DNA of 64,000 bases from Bathymodiolus brooksi (lineage: Eukaryota > Mollusca > Bivalvia > Mytilida > Modiolidae), in assembly GCA_963680875.1 (NCBI GenBank), contig OY804578.1:2666001-2730000 (forward strand). The letters run 5' to 3'. Made by a program: the position numbers and the translations under genes. The notes beneath the pieces were generated by a model. The model saw nothing but the letters and a program-made list of their open reading frames with translations. It ran no database searches and was not told the DNA's origin. This document shows, piece after piece, positions 24,196 through 36,500 of the stretch. The number at the start of each line of letters is the position of its first letter. Positions within the stretch are counted from its first letter, which is position 1.

Positions 24196-27140
24196 ATATC
24201 ACTCAGTACTTAAATACTCAAGTATCACTCAGTACTTAAATACTCAAGTATCACTCAGTACTTAAATACTCAAGTATCAGTCAGTACTTAAATACTCAAG
24301 TATCACTCAGTACTTAAATACTCAAGTATCACTCAGTACTTAAATACTCAAGTATCACTCAGTACTTAAATACTCAAGTATCACTCAGTACTTAAATACT
24401 CAAGTATTACTCAGTATTTAAATACTCAAGTATCACTCAGTACTTAAATACTCAAGTATCACTCAGTACTTAAATACTCAAGTATCACTCAGTACTTAAA
24501 TACTCAAGTATCACTCAGTACTTAAATACTCAAGTATCACTCAGTACTTAAATACTCAAGTATCACTCAGTACTTAATACTCAAGTATTACTCAGTATTT
24601 AAATACTCAAGTATCACTCAGTGCTTAAATACTCAAGTATCACTCAGTACTTAAATACTCAAGTATCACTCAGTACTTAAATACTCAATTATCACTCAGT
24701 ACTTAAATACTCAAGTATCACTCAGTGCTTAAATACTCAATTATCACTCAGTGCTTAAATACTCAAGTATCACTCAGTACTTAAATACCCAAGTATCACT
24801 CAGTACTTAAATACTCAAGTATCACTCAGTACTTAAATACTCAAGTATCACTCAGTACTTAAATACTCAATTATCAGTCAGTACTTAAATACTCAAGTAT
24901 CACTCAGTACTTAAATACTCAAGTATCACTCAGTACTTAAATACTCAAGTATCACTCAGTACTTAAATACTCAAGTATCACTCAGTACTTAAATACTCAA
25001 GTATTACTCAGTACTCAAATACTCAAGTATCACTCAGTACTTAAATACTCAAGTATCACTCAGTACTTACATACTCAAGTATTACTCAGTACTTAAATGC
25101 TCAAGTATTACTCAGTACATCATCAATTCACTCAGTGCTTAAATACTCAAGTATTACTCAGTACTTAAATGCTCAAGTATCACTCAGTACATCATCAATT
25201 CACTCAGTGCTTAAATACTCAAGTATCACTCAGTACTTACTCAAGTATCACTCAGTACTTAAATACTCAAGTATCACTCAGTACTTAAATACTCAAGTAT
25301 CTCTCAGTACATCATCAATTCACTCAGTGCTTAAATACTCAATTATCACTCAGTGCTTAAATACTCAAGTATCACTCAGTACTTAAATACTCAAGTATCA
25401 CTCAGTACTTAAATACTCAAGTATCACTCAGTACTTAAATACTCAGGTATCACTCAGTACTTAAATACTCAAGTATTACTCAGTACTTAAATGCTCAGGT
25501 ATCACTCAGTACATCATCAATTCACTCAGTGCTTAAATACTCAATTATCACTCAGTGCTTAAATACCCAAGTATCACTCAGTACTTAAATACTCAAGTAT
25601 TACTCAGTACTTACATGCTCAAGTATCACTCAGTACATGATCAATTCACTCAGTGCTTAAATACTCAAGAATTACTCAGTACTTAATTGCTCAAGTATCA
25701 CTCAGTACATCATCAATTCACTCAGTGCTTAAATACTCAAGTATTACTCAGTACTTAAATGCTCAAGTATCACTCAGTACTTACTCAAGTATCACTCAGT
25801 ACTTAAATACTCAAGTATCACTCAGTACTTAACTACTCAAGTATCTCTCAGTACATCATCAATTCACTCAGTGCTTAAATACTCAATTATCACTCAGTGC
25901 TTAAATACTCAAGTATCACTCAGTACTTAAATACTCAAGTATCACTCAGTACTTAAATACTCAATTATCACTCAGTACTTAAATACTCAAGTATCACCCA
26001 GTACTTAAATACTCAAGTATTACTCAGTACTTAAATGCTCAAGTATCACTCAGTACATCATCAATTCACTCAGTGCTTAAATACTCAATTATCACTCAGT
26101 GCTTAAATACTCAAGTATCACTCAGTACTTAAATACTCAAGTATCACTCAGTACTTAAATACTCAAGTATCACTCAGTACTTAAATACTCAGGTATCACT
26201 CAGTACTTAATTACTCAAGTATTACTCAGTACTTAAATGCTCAGGTATCACTCAGTACATCATCAATTCACTCAGTGCTTAAATACTCAATTATCACTCA
26301 GTGCTTAAATACTCAAGTATCACTCAGTACTTAAATACTCAAGTATTACTCAGTACTTACATGCTCAAGTATCACTCAGTACATGATCAATTCACTCAGT
26401 GCTTAAATACTCAAGAATTACTCAGTACTTAATTGCTCAAGTATCACTCAGTACATCATCAATTCACTCAGTGCTTAAATACTCAAGTATTACTCAGTAC
26501 TTAAATGCTCAAGTATCACTCAGTACTTACTCAAGTATCACTCAGTACTTAAATACTCAAGTATCACTCAGTACTTAACTACTCAAGTATCTCTCAGTAC
26601 ATCATCAATTCACTCAGTGCTTAAATACTCAATTATCACTCAGTGCTTAAATACTCAAGTATCACTCAGTACTTAAATACTCAAGTATCACTCAGTACTT
26701 AAATACTCAATTATCACTCAGTACTTAAATACTCAAGTATCACCCAGTACTTAAATACTCAAGTATTACTCAGTACTTAAATGCTCAAGTATCACTCAGT
26801 ACATCATCAATTCACTCAGTGCTTAAATACTCAATTATCACTCAGTGCTTAAATACTCAAGTATCACTCAGTACTTAAATGCTCAAGTATCACTCAGTAC
26901 ATGATCAATTCACTCAGTGCTTAAATACTCAAGAATTACTCAGTACTTAATTGCTCAAGTATTACTCAGTACATCATCAATTCACTCAGTGCTTAAATAC
27001 TCAAGTATTACTCAGTACTTAAATGCTCAAGTATCACTCAGTACATCATCAATTCACTCAGTGCTTAAATACTCAAGTATTACTCAGTACTTAAATGCTC
27101 AAGTATCACTCAGTACATCATCAATTCACTCAGTGCTTAA
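24196..27140. repeat. 26-bp satellite array, left part
   Basis: About 113 copies of a 26-bp unit: TCACTCAGTACTTAAATACT then CAAGTA. Variants include CAGTGCTT, CAATTATC, ATGCTCAAG, and a longer unit with ACATCATCAATTCACTCAG. Each standard unit contains one TTAA. Higher-order structure is present: ACATGATCAATTCACTCAG occurs at 25635 and 26381 (746 bp apart) and again at 26899. The array is interrupted at 27140 by a transposon and resumes at 28899. It lies in the NELFCD intron after exon 'e'. Short open frames at 25135 and 26917 are repeat artefacts. Confidence 0.96.
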
Positions 27141-28898
27141 GGGGGTAGACCTGGGGCATGGGAGATAACTCTATTTTCAGTGTCTTCTCAAACATATGAT
27201 CATCTGTGCGTTTGAAAATTCCCCCTCAATTCCAAGCTTCTTGGTGACAAAGATTGTTTACATTGGATATGGCCAGTTAAAAAAATGACTCCTTTTACCT
27301 TTCCATAGCTGTGCTCCTTGCAGGGCTCACCAAACCAGGCGAAGTGGGCGAAATCTCGCCCTATATCGGCTGAAATCGCTCTCCCTCGACTACAAAACGA
27401 AATTAAAGTCGCCTTGTTTCTTTTTGCAAGTCACTCTTTTCTTGCAAATAATCTTCGTTTTATGGTAAAGCTGATTGTCAAAACAATTGTAATCAATCGG
27501 AAGATACATAAGAATAAGAGGAAAAGATTTTATTCAAGCAATAAAGAAGGTTTAATTTGTTGATGCAAAAGTATCACGGCAAACTTCTGCAAATTTGTAC
27601 TGACGAAATTCCAGGTGATTATTAAATCCCAAATCTTAAAATATACAAACAGACGCTTCCTTTACCAAATTGACCGTTGAATTGTGTTATATTCTAATTA
27701 TTTTCACAAAGCTTAAGTTATTTGTAGCTTTTTAAAAGCTAAACATTCAACATGTCTAAGTTTTAAACACGGCGATCATGGGGACATAGGAAATCGGGGG
27801 AAAGAAACGAACATTTTGATGTCATTGACAGATTTCAAGGCAAAAATGAATAAATCTAAAATCAATAAATATAAGATCAATAATAATAATAAAACAAATA
27901 CAAAACATGAATTTAATGTTAAATATGAAAGATATAAACAAGATATTAGCAAAGATAGAAAGCTTTGTTTGGGAAAAAAATTGTAATATCTGATCCTCTC
28001 TTATACCACCACCCCCCTTCTTCTAAGACAACTAAAGAATAACTAGAATCAAACGAATACAACTGGACCACAGAATTTTAAGGAATTTAACAATACAGCT
28101 GGGTGACTGTCTGTGTTTTTTGTGTTTTTTTTTGTAATGAATTAATAAAGTAGAGTCACCCTCAAACCACCCCCTCCCCTGCCGACTTGAAAATAAAATA
28201 GACAAATGCATTCATTTGGTAATTTGGACATCCACTTTGTCAATTATAAGAATTGAAAAGCTTTTTGTTATGGGTAACTAGTTATTTTTTTATCTCACAA
28301 GCAAAGAAACTAGCAAAGGATGGGTGTGTGATAACTTTCCTCGACAATTTCATTTTTTTCTGGGTATCTTCCATGAAAAACATAAATTTAAATATTTTAA
28401 AAATCTGACGGTAAAAGTTTGTAAAATTTGGTGCAATGATGTCTATATATCTATTCTTCAGTGTGACATTTTTTGGTGGAAATTAATTGACGAATTTTTT
28501 TAATCCGATTTTTAATACCAAGGTGATCCTCAGGGCATCCCCCCTTTTTTGCAGTTTCCACTGTTTTGCATGTGATTATCTCCAAACAGGATATTCAGAT
28601 ATGCTAAATATTTCATTTTTATTCAACAACAACACTCTCAAGTGTATTAAAGCCAAAATATTCCCTTTCAATCAGAAAAAATGTGCATATCTATTAGAAT
28701 CTTCTAAAACTAGTATTACCATCTGGCGTCAAGAATACCCCCAAAATTGCTATATTTAGGATGTGCTATGGAGAAAACGGCACGGTGAAATTTTTTGAAA
28801 CTTTGGCAGATAATGTATTTAGACATAACTATTCCATGATGCAAATTTGAAAAAAATTGAATGATGGGAAAATTTTAGGGTAACCCAGGTCTGCTACC
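27141..28898. mobile_element. 1758-bp TTAA-flanked (piggyBac-like) non-autonomous transposon
   Basis: The element sits in the 26-bp satellite. TTAA at 27137-27140 and TTAA at 28899-28902 flank it, and removing the element plus one TTAA restores a normal satellite unit. The ends are imperfect inverted repeats: the left begins GGGGGTAGACCTGGGGC, and the right, read inward, begins GGTAGCAGACCTGGGTTAC. Target choice and precision match the piggyBac superfamily, which duplicates TTAA. No transposase is visible: the longest open frames (27318-27563, 81 codons; 28487-28759, 90 codons) show no recognisable motif. The outermost bases are GG rather than the more usual CC of piggyBac ends, so family placement is tentative while the insertion itself is clear. 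Confidence 0.85.
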
Positions 28899-29117
28899 TT
28901 AAATACTCAATTATCACTCAGTGCTTAAATACTCAAGTATCACTCAGTACTTAAATACTCAAGTATCACTCAGTACTTAAATACTCAAGTATCACTCAGT
29001 ACTTAAATACTCAAGTATCACTCAGTACTTAAATACTCAAGTATCACTCAGTACTTAAATACTCAAGTATCACTCAGTACTTAAATACTCAAGTATCACT
29101 CAGTACATCATCAATTC
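28899..29117. repeat. 26-bp satellite array, right part
   Basis: This continues the 24196-27140 array after the transposon, starting with TTAA and the variant unit CAATTATCACTCAGTGCTT, then about six standard units, ending in ACATCATCAATTCA at about 29117. Confidence 0.95.
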
Positions 29118-29257
29118 AATTTATTACTTTGACATGTTTTAACCATTCTCACAACATCACTACTATCTGAAGGAATTTTTAGACATTTTTTAAAAACAAA
29201 ATTGAGAAACAAGCTTTCTCCTGAGATGTTGGATAAGATAATGTGCCTTAAAAAACT
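29118..29257. other. Unique AT-rich spacer
   Basis: About 140 bp between the 26-bp and 31-bp arrays. No exon, motif or repeat was recognised. Confidence 0.6.
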
Positions 29258-29296
29258 GTACTAGAGTATCACACAGTAAAATACATACTCTAGTAC
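29258..29296. repeat. Perfect 12-bp inverted repeat at satellite orientation switch
   Basis: GTACTAGAGTAT at 29258-29269 and its exact reverse complement ATACTCTAGTAC at 29285-29296 are separated by 15 bp. The left arm continues as CACACAGT, so it carries the plus-oriented satellite core. The right arm begins the minus-oriented 31-bp array. Confidence 0.9.
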
Positions 29297-32200
29297 TCAG
29301 TGAAACTTCACTGATTGATACTCTAATACTCAGCTGTTTCATTGAGTGATACTCTAGTTCTCTACAATATCACTGAGTGATACTCTAGTACTCAGAAGCT
29401 TCACTGAGTGATACTCTAGTACTCAGAAGCTTCACTGAGTCATACTCTAGTACTCAGAAGCTTCACTGAGTCATACTCTAGTACTCAGAAGCTTCACTGC
29501 GTCATACTCTAGTACTCAGAAGCTTCACTGAGTGATACTCTAGTACTCAGAAGCTTCACTGAGTCATACTCTAGTACTCAGAAGCTTCACTGAGTGATAC
29601 TCTAGTACTCAGAAGCTTCACTGAGTCATTTTCTAGTACTCAGAAGCTTCACTGAGTGATACTCTAGTACTCTGTGAAGCTTCACTGAGTGATACTCTAG
29701 TACTCAGAAGCTTCACTGAGTGATACTCTAGTACTCAGAAGCTTCACTGAGTCATACTTTAGTACCCAGAAGCTTCACAGAGTCATACTCAAGTTCTCTG
29801 TGAAGCTTCACTGAGTGATACTCTAGTACTCAGAAGCTTAAATGAGTGATACTCTAGTTCTCTACAATATCACTGAGTGATACTCTAGGACTCAGAAGCT
29901 TCACTGAGTGATACTCTAGTACTCAGAAGCTTCACTGAGTGATACTCTAGTATTCAGAAGCTTCACTGAGTCATACTCTAGTACTCAGAAGCTTCACTGA
30001 GTGATACTCTAGTACTCAGAAGCTTCACTGAGTCATACTCTAGTACTCAGAAGCTTCACTGAGTCATACTCTAGTACTCAGAAGTTTCACTGAGTCATAC
30101 TCTAGGACTCAGAAGCTTCACTGAGTGATACTCTAGTACTCAGAAGCTTCACTGAGTCATACTCTAGTACTCAGAAGATTCACTGAATGATACTCTAGTA
30201 CTCTGTGAAGCTTCACTGAGTCATACTCTAGTTCTCTGTGAAGCTTCACTGAGTCATACTCTAGTACTCTGTGAAGCTTCACTGAGTGATACTCTAGTAC
30301 TCAGAAGCTTCACTGAGTGATACTGTAGTACTCAGAAGCTTCCCTTGAGTCATACTCTAGTACTCAGAAGCTTCACTGAGTCATACTCTAGTACTCAGAA
30401 GCTTCACTGAGTCATACTCTAGTTCTCTACAATATCACTGAGTGATACTCTAGTACTCAGAAGCTTCACTGAGTGATACTCTAGTACTCAGAAGCTTCAC
30501 TGAGTGATACTCTAGTTCTCTACAATATCACTGAGTCATACTCTAGTACTCAGAAGCTTCACTGAGTCATACTCTAGTTCTCTACAATATCACTTAGTCA
30601 TACTCTAGTACTCAGAAGCTTCACTGAGTGATACTCTAGTACTCAGAAGCTTCACTGAGTCATACTCTAGTACTCAGAAGCTTCACTGAGTGATACTCTA
30701 GTACCCAGAAGCTTCACTGAGTGATACTCTAGTACTCAGAAGCTTCACTGAGTGATACTCTAGTACTCAGAAGCTTCACTGAGTGATACTCTAGTACTCA
30801 GAAGCTTCACTGAGTGATACTCTAGTACTCAGAAGCTTCACTTGAGTCATACTCTAGTACTCAGAAGCTTCACTGAGTGATACTCTAGTACTCAGAAGCT
30901 TCACTTGAGTCATACTCTAGTACTCAGAAGCTTCACTGAGTCATACTCTAGTACTCAGAAGCTTCACTGAGTGATACTCTAGTACTCAGAAGCTTCACTG
31001 AGTCATACTCTAGTACTCAGAAGCTTCACTGAATGATATTCTAGTACTCAGAAGCTTCACTGAGTCATACTCTAGTACTCAGAAGCTTCACTGAATGATA
31101 CTCTAGTACTCAGAAGCTTCACTGAATGATACTCTAGTACTCAGAAGCTTCACTGAATGATACTCTAGTACTCAGAAGCTTCACTGAGTGATACTCTAGT
31201 ACTCAGAAGCTTCACTGAGTGATACTCTAGTACTCAGAAGCTTCACTGAGTGATACTCTAGTACTCAGGAGCTTTACTGAGTCATACTCTAGTACTCAGA
31301 AGCTTCACTGAGTCATACTCTAGTACCCAGAAGCTTCACTGAGTGATATTCTAGTACCCAGAAGCTTCACTGAGTCATAATCTAGTACTCAGAAGCTTCA
31401 CTGAGTCATACTCTAGTTCTCTGTGAAGCTTCACTGAGTCATACTCTAGTACTCAGAAGCTTCACTGAGTCATACTCTAGTACTCAGAATCTTCACTGAG
31501 TGATACTCTAGTACTCAGAAGCTTCACTGAATGATACTCTAGTACTCAGAAGCTTCACTGAATGATACTCTAGTACTCAGAAGCTTCACTGAATGATACT
31601 CTAGTACTCAGAAGCTTCACTGAGTCATACTCTAGTACTCAGAAGCTTCACTGAATGATACTCTAGTACTCAGAAGCTTCACTGAATGATACTCTAGTAC
31701 TCAGAAGCTTCACTGAATGATACTCTAGTACTCAGAAGCTTCACTGAGTGATACTCTAGTACTCAGAAGCTTCACTGAGTCATACTCTAGTACCCAGAAG
31801 CTTCACAGAGTCATACTCTAGTACTCAGAAGCTTCACTGAGTCATACTCTAGTACCCAGAAGCTTCACTGAGTGATACTCTAGTACCCAGAAGCTTCACT
31901 GAGTCATACTCTAGTTCTCTGCAATATCACTGAGTCATACTCTAGTACTCAGAAGCTTCACTGAGTGATACTCTAATACTCAGCTGTTTCATTGAGTGAT
32001 ACTCTAGTTCTCTACAATATCACTGAGTGATACTCTAGTACTCAGAAGCTTCACTGAGTCATACTCTAGTACTTAGAAGCTTCACTGAGTGATACTCTAG
32101 TACTCAGAAGCTTCACTGAGTCATACTCTAGTACTCAGAAGCTTCACTGAGTGATACTCTAGTACTCAGAAGCTTCACTGAGTCATACTCTAGTACTTAG

Positions 32201-33539
32201 AAGCTTCACTGAGTCATACTCTAGTACTCAGAAGCTTCACTGAGTGATACTCTAGTACTCAGAAGCTTCACTGAGTCATACTCTAGTACTCAGAAGCTTC
32301 ACTGGGTCATACTCTAGTTCTCTGTGAAGCTTCACTGAGTCATACTCTAGTACTCAGAAGCTTAAATGAGTGATACTCTTGTTCTCTACAATATCACTGA
32401 GTCATACTCTAATACTCAGAAGCTTCACTGAGTCATACTCTAGTACTCAGAAGCTTCACTGAGTCATACTCTATTACTCAAAAGCTTCACTGAGTCATAC
32501 TCTAGTACTCAGAAGCTTCAATGAGTGGTACTCTGCAGTATCACTGATTCATACTCTAGTACTCAGAAGCTTCACTGAGTGATACTCTAGTACTCAGAAG
32601 CTTCACTGAGTGATACTCTAGTACTCAGAAGCTTCACTGAATGATAATCTAGTACTCAGAAGCTTCACTGAGTGATACTCTAGTACTCAGAAGCTTCACT
32701 GAGTCATACTCTAGTACTCAGAAGCTTCACTGAGTGATACTCCAGTACTCAGAAGCTTCACTGAGTCATACTCTAGTACTCAGAAGCTTCACTGAGTGAT
32801 ACTCTAGTACTCAGAAGCTTCACTGAGTGATACTCTAGTACTCAGAATCTTCACTGAATCATACTCTAGTTCTCTGTGAAGCTTCACTGAGTCATACTCT
32901 AGTACTCTAGTATCCCTGAGTAATGCTCTAGTACCCAGAAGCTTCACAGAGTCATACTCTAGGACCCAGAAGCTTCACAGAGTCCTACTCTAGTACCCAG
33001 AAGCTTCGCAGAGTCATACTCTAGTACCCAGAAGCTTCACAGAGTCATACTCTAGTACCCAGAAGCTTCACAGAGTCATACTCTAGTACCCAGAAGCTTC
33101 ACAGAGTCATACTCTAGTACTCAAAAGCTTCACTGAGTCATACTATAGTACCCAGAAGCTTCACTGACTGATACTCTAGTACTCAGAAGCTTCACTGAGT
33201 CATACTCTAGTACTCAGAAGCTTCACTGAGTCATACTCTAGTACCCAGAAGCTTCATAGAGTCATACTCTAGTTCTCTGTGAAGCTTCACTGAGTGATAC
33301 TCTAGTACTCAGAAGCTTAAATGAGTGATACTCTAGTACTCAGAAGCTTAAATGAGTGATACTCTAGTTCTCTACAATATCACTGAGTCATACTCTAGTA
33401 CTCAGAAGCTTCACTGAGTCATACTCTAGTACTCAGAAGCTTCACTGAGTCATACTCTAGTACTCAGAAGCTTCATTGAGTGATACTCTAGTACTCAGAA
33501 GCTGCACTGAGTGACACTCTAGTACTCAGAAGCTTCACT

Positions 33540-36500
33540 GAATGATACTCTAGTACTCAGAAGCTTCACTGAGTTACACTCTAGTTCTCTACAATATCCC
33601 TGAGTTATACTCTAGTACTCTGTAGTATCCCTGAGTTATGCTCTAGTACTCAGAAGCTTCACTGAGTCATACTCTAGTACTCAGAAGCTTCACTGAGTCA
33701 TACTCTAGTACTTAGAAGCTTTACTGAGGGATACTCTAGTACTCAGAAGCTTCACTGAGTGATACTCTAGTACTCAGAAGCTTCACTGAGTGATACTCTA
33801 GTACTCAGAAGCTTCACTGAGTCATACTCTAGTACCCAGAAGCTTCACTGAGTGATATTCTAGTACCCAGAAGCTTCACTGAGTCATAATCTAGTACTCA
33901 GAAGCTTCACTGAGTCATACTCTAGTTCTCTGTGAAGCTTCACTGAGTGATACTCTAGTACTCAGAAGCTTCACTGAGTGATATTCTAGTACTCAGAAGC
34001 TTCACTGAGTGATACTCTAGTACTCAGAAGCTTCACTGAGTGATACTCTAATACTCAGAAGCTTCACTGAGTCATACTCTAGTACTCAGAAGATTCACTG
34101 AGTCATACTCTATTACTCAAAAGCTTCACTGAGTCATACTCTAGTACTCAGAAGCTTCAATGAGTGGTACTCTGCAGTATCACTGACTCATACTCTAGTA
34201 CTCAGAAGCTTCACTCAGTGATACTCTAGTACTCAGAAGCTTCACTGAGTGATACTCTAGTACTCAGAAGCTTCACTGAGTGATACTCTAGTACTCAGAA
34301 GCTTCACTGAGTCATACTCTAGTACTCAGAAGCTTCACTGAGTCATACTCTAGTACTCAGAAGCTTCACTGAGTGATACTCTAGTACTCAGAAGCTTAAA
34401 TGAGTGATACTCTAGTTCTCTACAATATCACTGAGTCATACTCTAGTACTCAGAAGCTTAAATGAGTGATACTCTAGTTCTCTACAATATCACTGAGTGA
34501 TACTCTAGTACTCAGAAGCTTCACTGAGTCATACTCTAGTACTCAGAAGCTTCACTGAGTCATACTCTAGTACTCAGAAGCTTCATTGAGTGATACTCTA
34601 GTACTCAGAAGCTTCACTGAATGATACTCTAGTACTCAGAAGCTTCACTGAGTTACACTCTAGTTCTCTACAATATCCCTGAGTTATACTCTAGTACTCT
34701 GTAGTATCCCTGAGTTATACTCTAGTACTCTGTAGTATCCCTGAGTTATGCTCTAGTACTCAGAAGCTTCACTGAGTCATACTCTAGTACTCAGAAGCTT
34801 CACTGAGTCATACTCTAGTACTTAGAAGCTTCACTGAGGGATACTCTAGTACTCAGAAGCTTCACTGAGTGATACTCTAGTACTCAGAAGCTTCACTGAG
34901 TGATACTCTAGTACTCAGAAGCTTCACTGAGTCATACTCTAGTACCCAGAAGCTTCACTGAGTGATATTCTAGTACCCAGAAGCTTCACTGAGTCATAAT
35001 CTAGTACTCAGAAGCTTCACTGAGTCATACTCTAGTTCTCTGTGAAGCTTCACTGAGTGATACTCTAGTACTCAGAAGCTTCACTGAGTGATACTCTAGT
35101 ACTCAGAAGCTTCACTGAGTGATACTCTAGTACTCAGAAGCTTCACTGAATGATACTCTAGTACTCAGAAGCTTCACTGAATGATACTCTAGTACTCAGA
35201 AGCTTCACTGAATGATACTCTAGTACTCAGAAGCTTCACTGAGTGATACTCTAGTACTCAGAAGCTTCACTGAGTGATACTCTAGTACTCAGAAGCTTCA
35301 TTGAGTGATACTCTAGTACTCAGGAGCTTCACTGAGTCATACTCTAGTACTCAGAAGCTTCACTGAGTCATACTCTAGTACCCAGAAGCTTCACTGAGTG
35401 ATATTCTAGTACCCAGAAGCTTCACTGAGTCATAATCTAGTACTCAGAAGCTTCACTGAGTCATACTCTAGTTCTCTGTGAAGCTTCACTGAGTCATACT
35501 CTAGTACTCAGAAGCTTCACTGAGTCATACTCTAGTACTCAGAATCTTCACTGAGTGATACTCTAGTACTCAGAAGCTTCACTGAATGATACTCTAGTAC
35601 TCAGAAGCTTCACTGAATGATACTCTAGTACTCAGAAGCTTCACTGAATGATACTCTAGTACTCAGAAGCTTCACTGAGTCATACTCTAGTACTCAGAAG
35701 CTTCACTGAATGATACTCTAGTACTCAGAAGCTTCACTGAATGATACTCTAGTACTCAGAAGCTTCACTGAATGATACTCTAGTACTCAGAAGCTTCACT
35801 GAGTCATACTCTAGTACTCAGAAGCTTCACAGAGTCATACTCTAGTACCCAGAAGCTTCACAGAGTCATACTCTAGTACTCAGAAGCTTCACTGAGTCAT
35901 ACTCTAGTACCCAGAAGCTTCACTGAGTGATACTCTAGTACCCAGAAGCTTCACTGAGTCATACTCTAGTTCTCTGCAATATCACTGAGTCATACTCTAG
36001 TACTCAGAAGCTTCACTGAGTGATACTCTAATACTCAGCTGTTTCATTGAGTGATACTCTAGTTCTCTACAATATCACTGAGTGATACTCTAGTACTCAG
36101 AAGCTTCACTGAGTCATACTCTAGTACTTAGAAGCTTCACTGAGTGATACTCTAGTACTCAGAAGCTTCACTGAGTCATACTCTAGTACTCAGAAGCTTC
36201 ACTGAGTGATACTCTAGTACTCAGAAGCTTCACTGAGTCATACTCTAGTACTTAGAAGCTTCACTGAGTCATACTCTAGTACTCAGAAGCTTCACTGAGT
36301 GATACTCTAGTACTCAGAAGCTTCACTGAGTCATACTCTAGTACTCAGAAGCTTCACTGGGTCATACTCTAGTTCTCTGTGAAGCTTCACTGAGTCATAC
36401 TCTAGTACTCAGAAGCTTAAATGAGTGATACTCTTGTTCTCTACAATATCACTGAGTCATACTCTAATACTCAGAAGCTTCACTGAGTCATACTCTAGTA

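Noticed and set aside
25135..27168. Serine/threonine-rich peptides in the 26-bp array
   Set aside because: Products of array variants that happen to lack a stop; they have no independent support.
27318..28759. Transposase remnant in the TTAA element
   Set aside because: Open frames of 81 and 90 codons show no DDE-type spacing, Cys-rich tail or other recognisable motif.
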